Below, piece after piece: positions 5,412-5,842 of a DNA stretch of 5,842 nucleotides; the first letter of the stretch is position 1; each line of letters begins with the position of its first letter. The notes beneath the pieces are model-generated. The model worked only from the letters and a program-made list of their open reading frames with translations, did no database searches and was not told the origin of the DNA. This DNA is from an uncultured Blautia sp. (lineage in GTDB: Bacteria > Bacillota > Clostridia > Lachnospirales > Lachnospiraceae). The stretch covers positions 1 through 5,842 of the forward strand of contig CAKRYE010000094.1 in NCBI GenBank assembly GCA_934426285.1, read 5' to 3'. Both the position numbers and the translations under genes were made by a program.

Positions 5412-5842
5412 ATGCCGATTAAAATACAGAGTGATCTTCCAGTAAAAGAAATTCTGGAGAGAGAAAATATTTTCGTAATGGATGAGTCCAGAGCGTCCCA
5501 TCAGGATATCCGGCCTATCCAGATTCTGATTCTAAACCTGATGCCTCTGAAGGAGGAGACAGAGCTACAGCTTCTGCGTTCTCTGTCCAACACCCCTCTT
5601 CAGGTGGATGTGACCTTTATGGCAGTACAGAGCCATGAGGCGAAAAATACCTCTGTGAGTCATCTGAATAAATTCTATCAGACCTTCCCGGAGCTGAAGG
5701 AAAATAAATACGATGGAATGATTATTACCGGTGCGCCGGTAGAACAGATGGAATTTGAAGAGGTAGACTACTGGAATGAACTGACAGAGATCATGGACTG
5801 GACAAATACCCATGTCACCTCCACTATTTATCTGTGCTGGGC
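5412..5842 (+). CDS. metA: homoserine O-acetyltransferase MetA (partial, 3' end outside window)
   Basis: The first 143 codons are present. They match the MetA family from the start ([41 protein letters not shown]). MetA acylates the hydroxyl of homoserine, the first committed step of methionine synthesis, in the cytoplasm. The catalytic nucleophile Cys142 is visible two codons before the window ends; the catalytic His and Glu lie beyond. Residue 111 is Glu. In MetA enzymes Glu111 goes with acetyl-CoA use and Gly111 (as in Escherichia coli) with succinyl-CoA, so the acetyl product is predicted despite the common name homoserine O-succinyltransferase. The gene follows ligA by 31 bp with no terminator between, so read-through from the rluF promoter is likely. 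No methionine-responsive leader is visible in the gap; a promoter inside ligA cannot be excluded. Confidence 0.93.
   Translation, partial: MPIKIQSDLPVKEILERENIFVMDESRASHQDIRPIQILILNLMPLKEETELQLLRSLSNTPLQVDVTFMAVQSHEAKNTSVSHLNKFYQTFPELKENKYDGMIITGAPVEQMEFEEVDYWNELTEIMDWTNTHVTSTIYLCW

Overview
The window looks like ordinary chromosome from a Gram-positive member of the Clostridia, most likely Lachnospiraceae. The clues are a moderate base composition, strong AAGGAGG-type Shine-Dalgarno sites, a secreted NodB deacetylase carrying choline-binding-like wall repeats, a membrane-anchored SH3 protein, and a MetA of the acetyl-CoA type. The genus assignment is inference. I see no mobile element, CRISPR array or phage gene.

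Left part (1-1201, + strand): a complete tRNA-Arg (anticodon CCG) is followed after a short gap by a gene for a single-pass membrane protein with an NTF2-like middle domain, an SH3b domain and a Ser/Asp-rich acidic tail. No promoter or terminator is visible between them, so they may share a transcript. The best start for this protein is a TTG at 132 with an ideal Shine-Dalgarno, not the upstream ATG at 90. A perfect 16-bp hairpin with A/T flanks at 1163-1201 lies between this gene and the convergent next gene and should terminate both.

Middle part (1232-2679): a polysaccharide deacetylase on the - strand (signal anchor, Thr/Lys/Glu-rich linker, wall-binding repeats, NodB catalytic domain). 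Its true start is probably the second in-frame ATG at 2491. The 188-bp divergent intergenic region (2492-2679) holds a promoter for each direction and an imperfect inverted repeat.

Right part (2680-5842, + strand): a compact cluster of rluF (23S rRNA pseudouridine synthase), ligA (NAD+-dependent DNA ligase of a divergent type) and the first 143 codons of metA (homoserine O-acyltransferase, cut by the window edge). The cluster promoter places the predicted transcription start at the A of the rluF ATG, so rluF may be translated from a leaderless mRNA. The rluF frame stays open 194 bp into ligA and encodes a strongly basic C-terminal tail there. The ligase has lost several residues that are usually conserved around the adenylation site, while MetA carries Glu111, which marks acetyl-CoA use.

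Nothing here amounts to a clearly new defence or mobile system. The points most worth a second look are the rluF/ligA overprint, the possible leaderless rluF message and the altered ligase active site.
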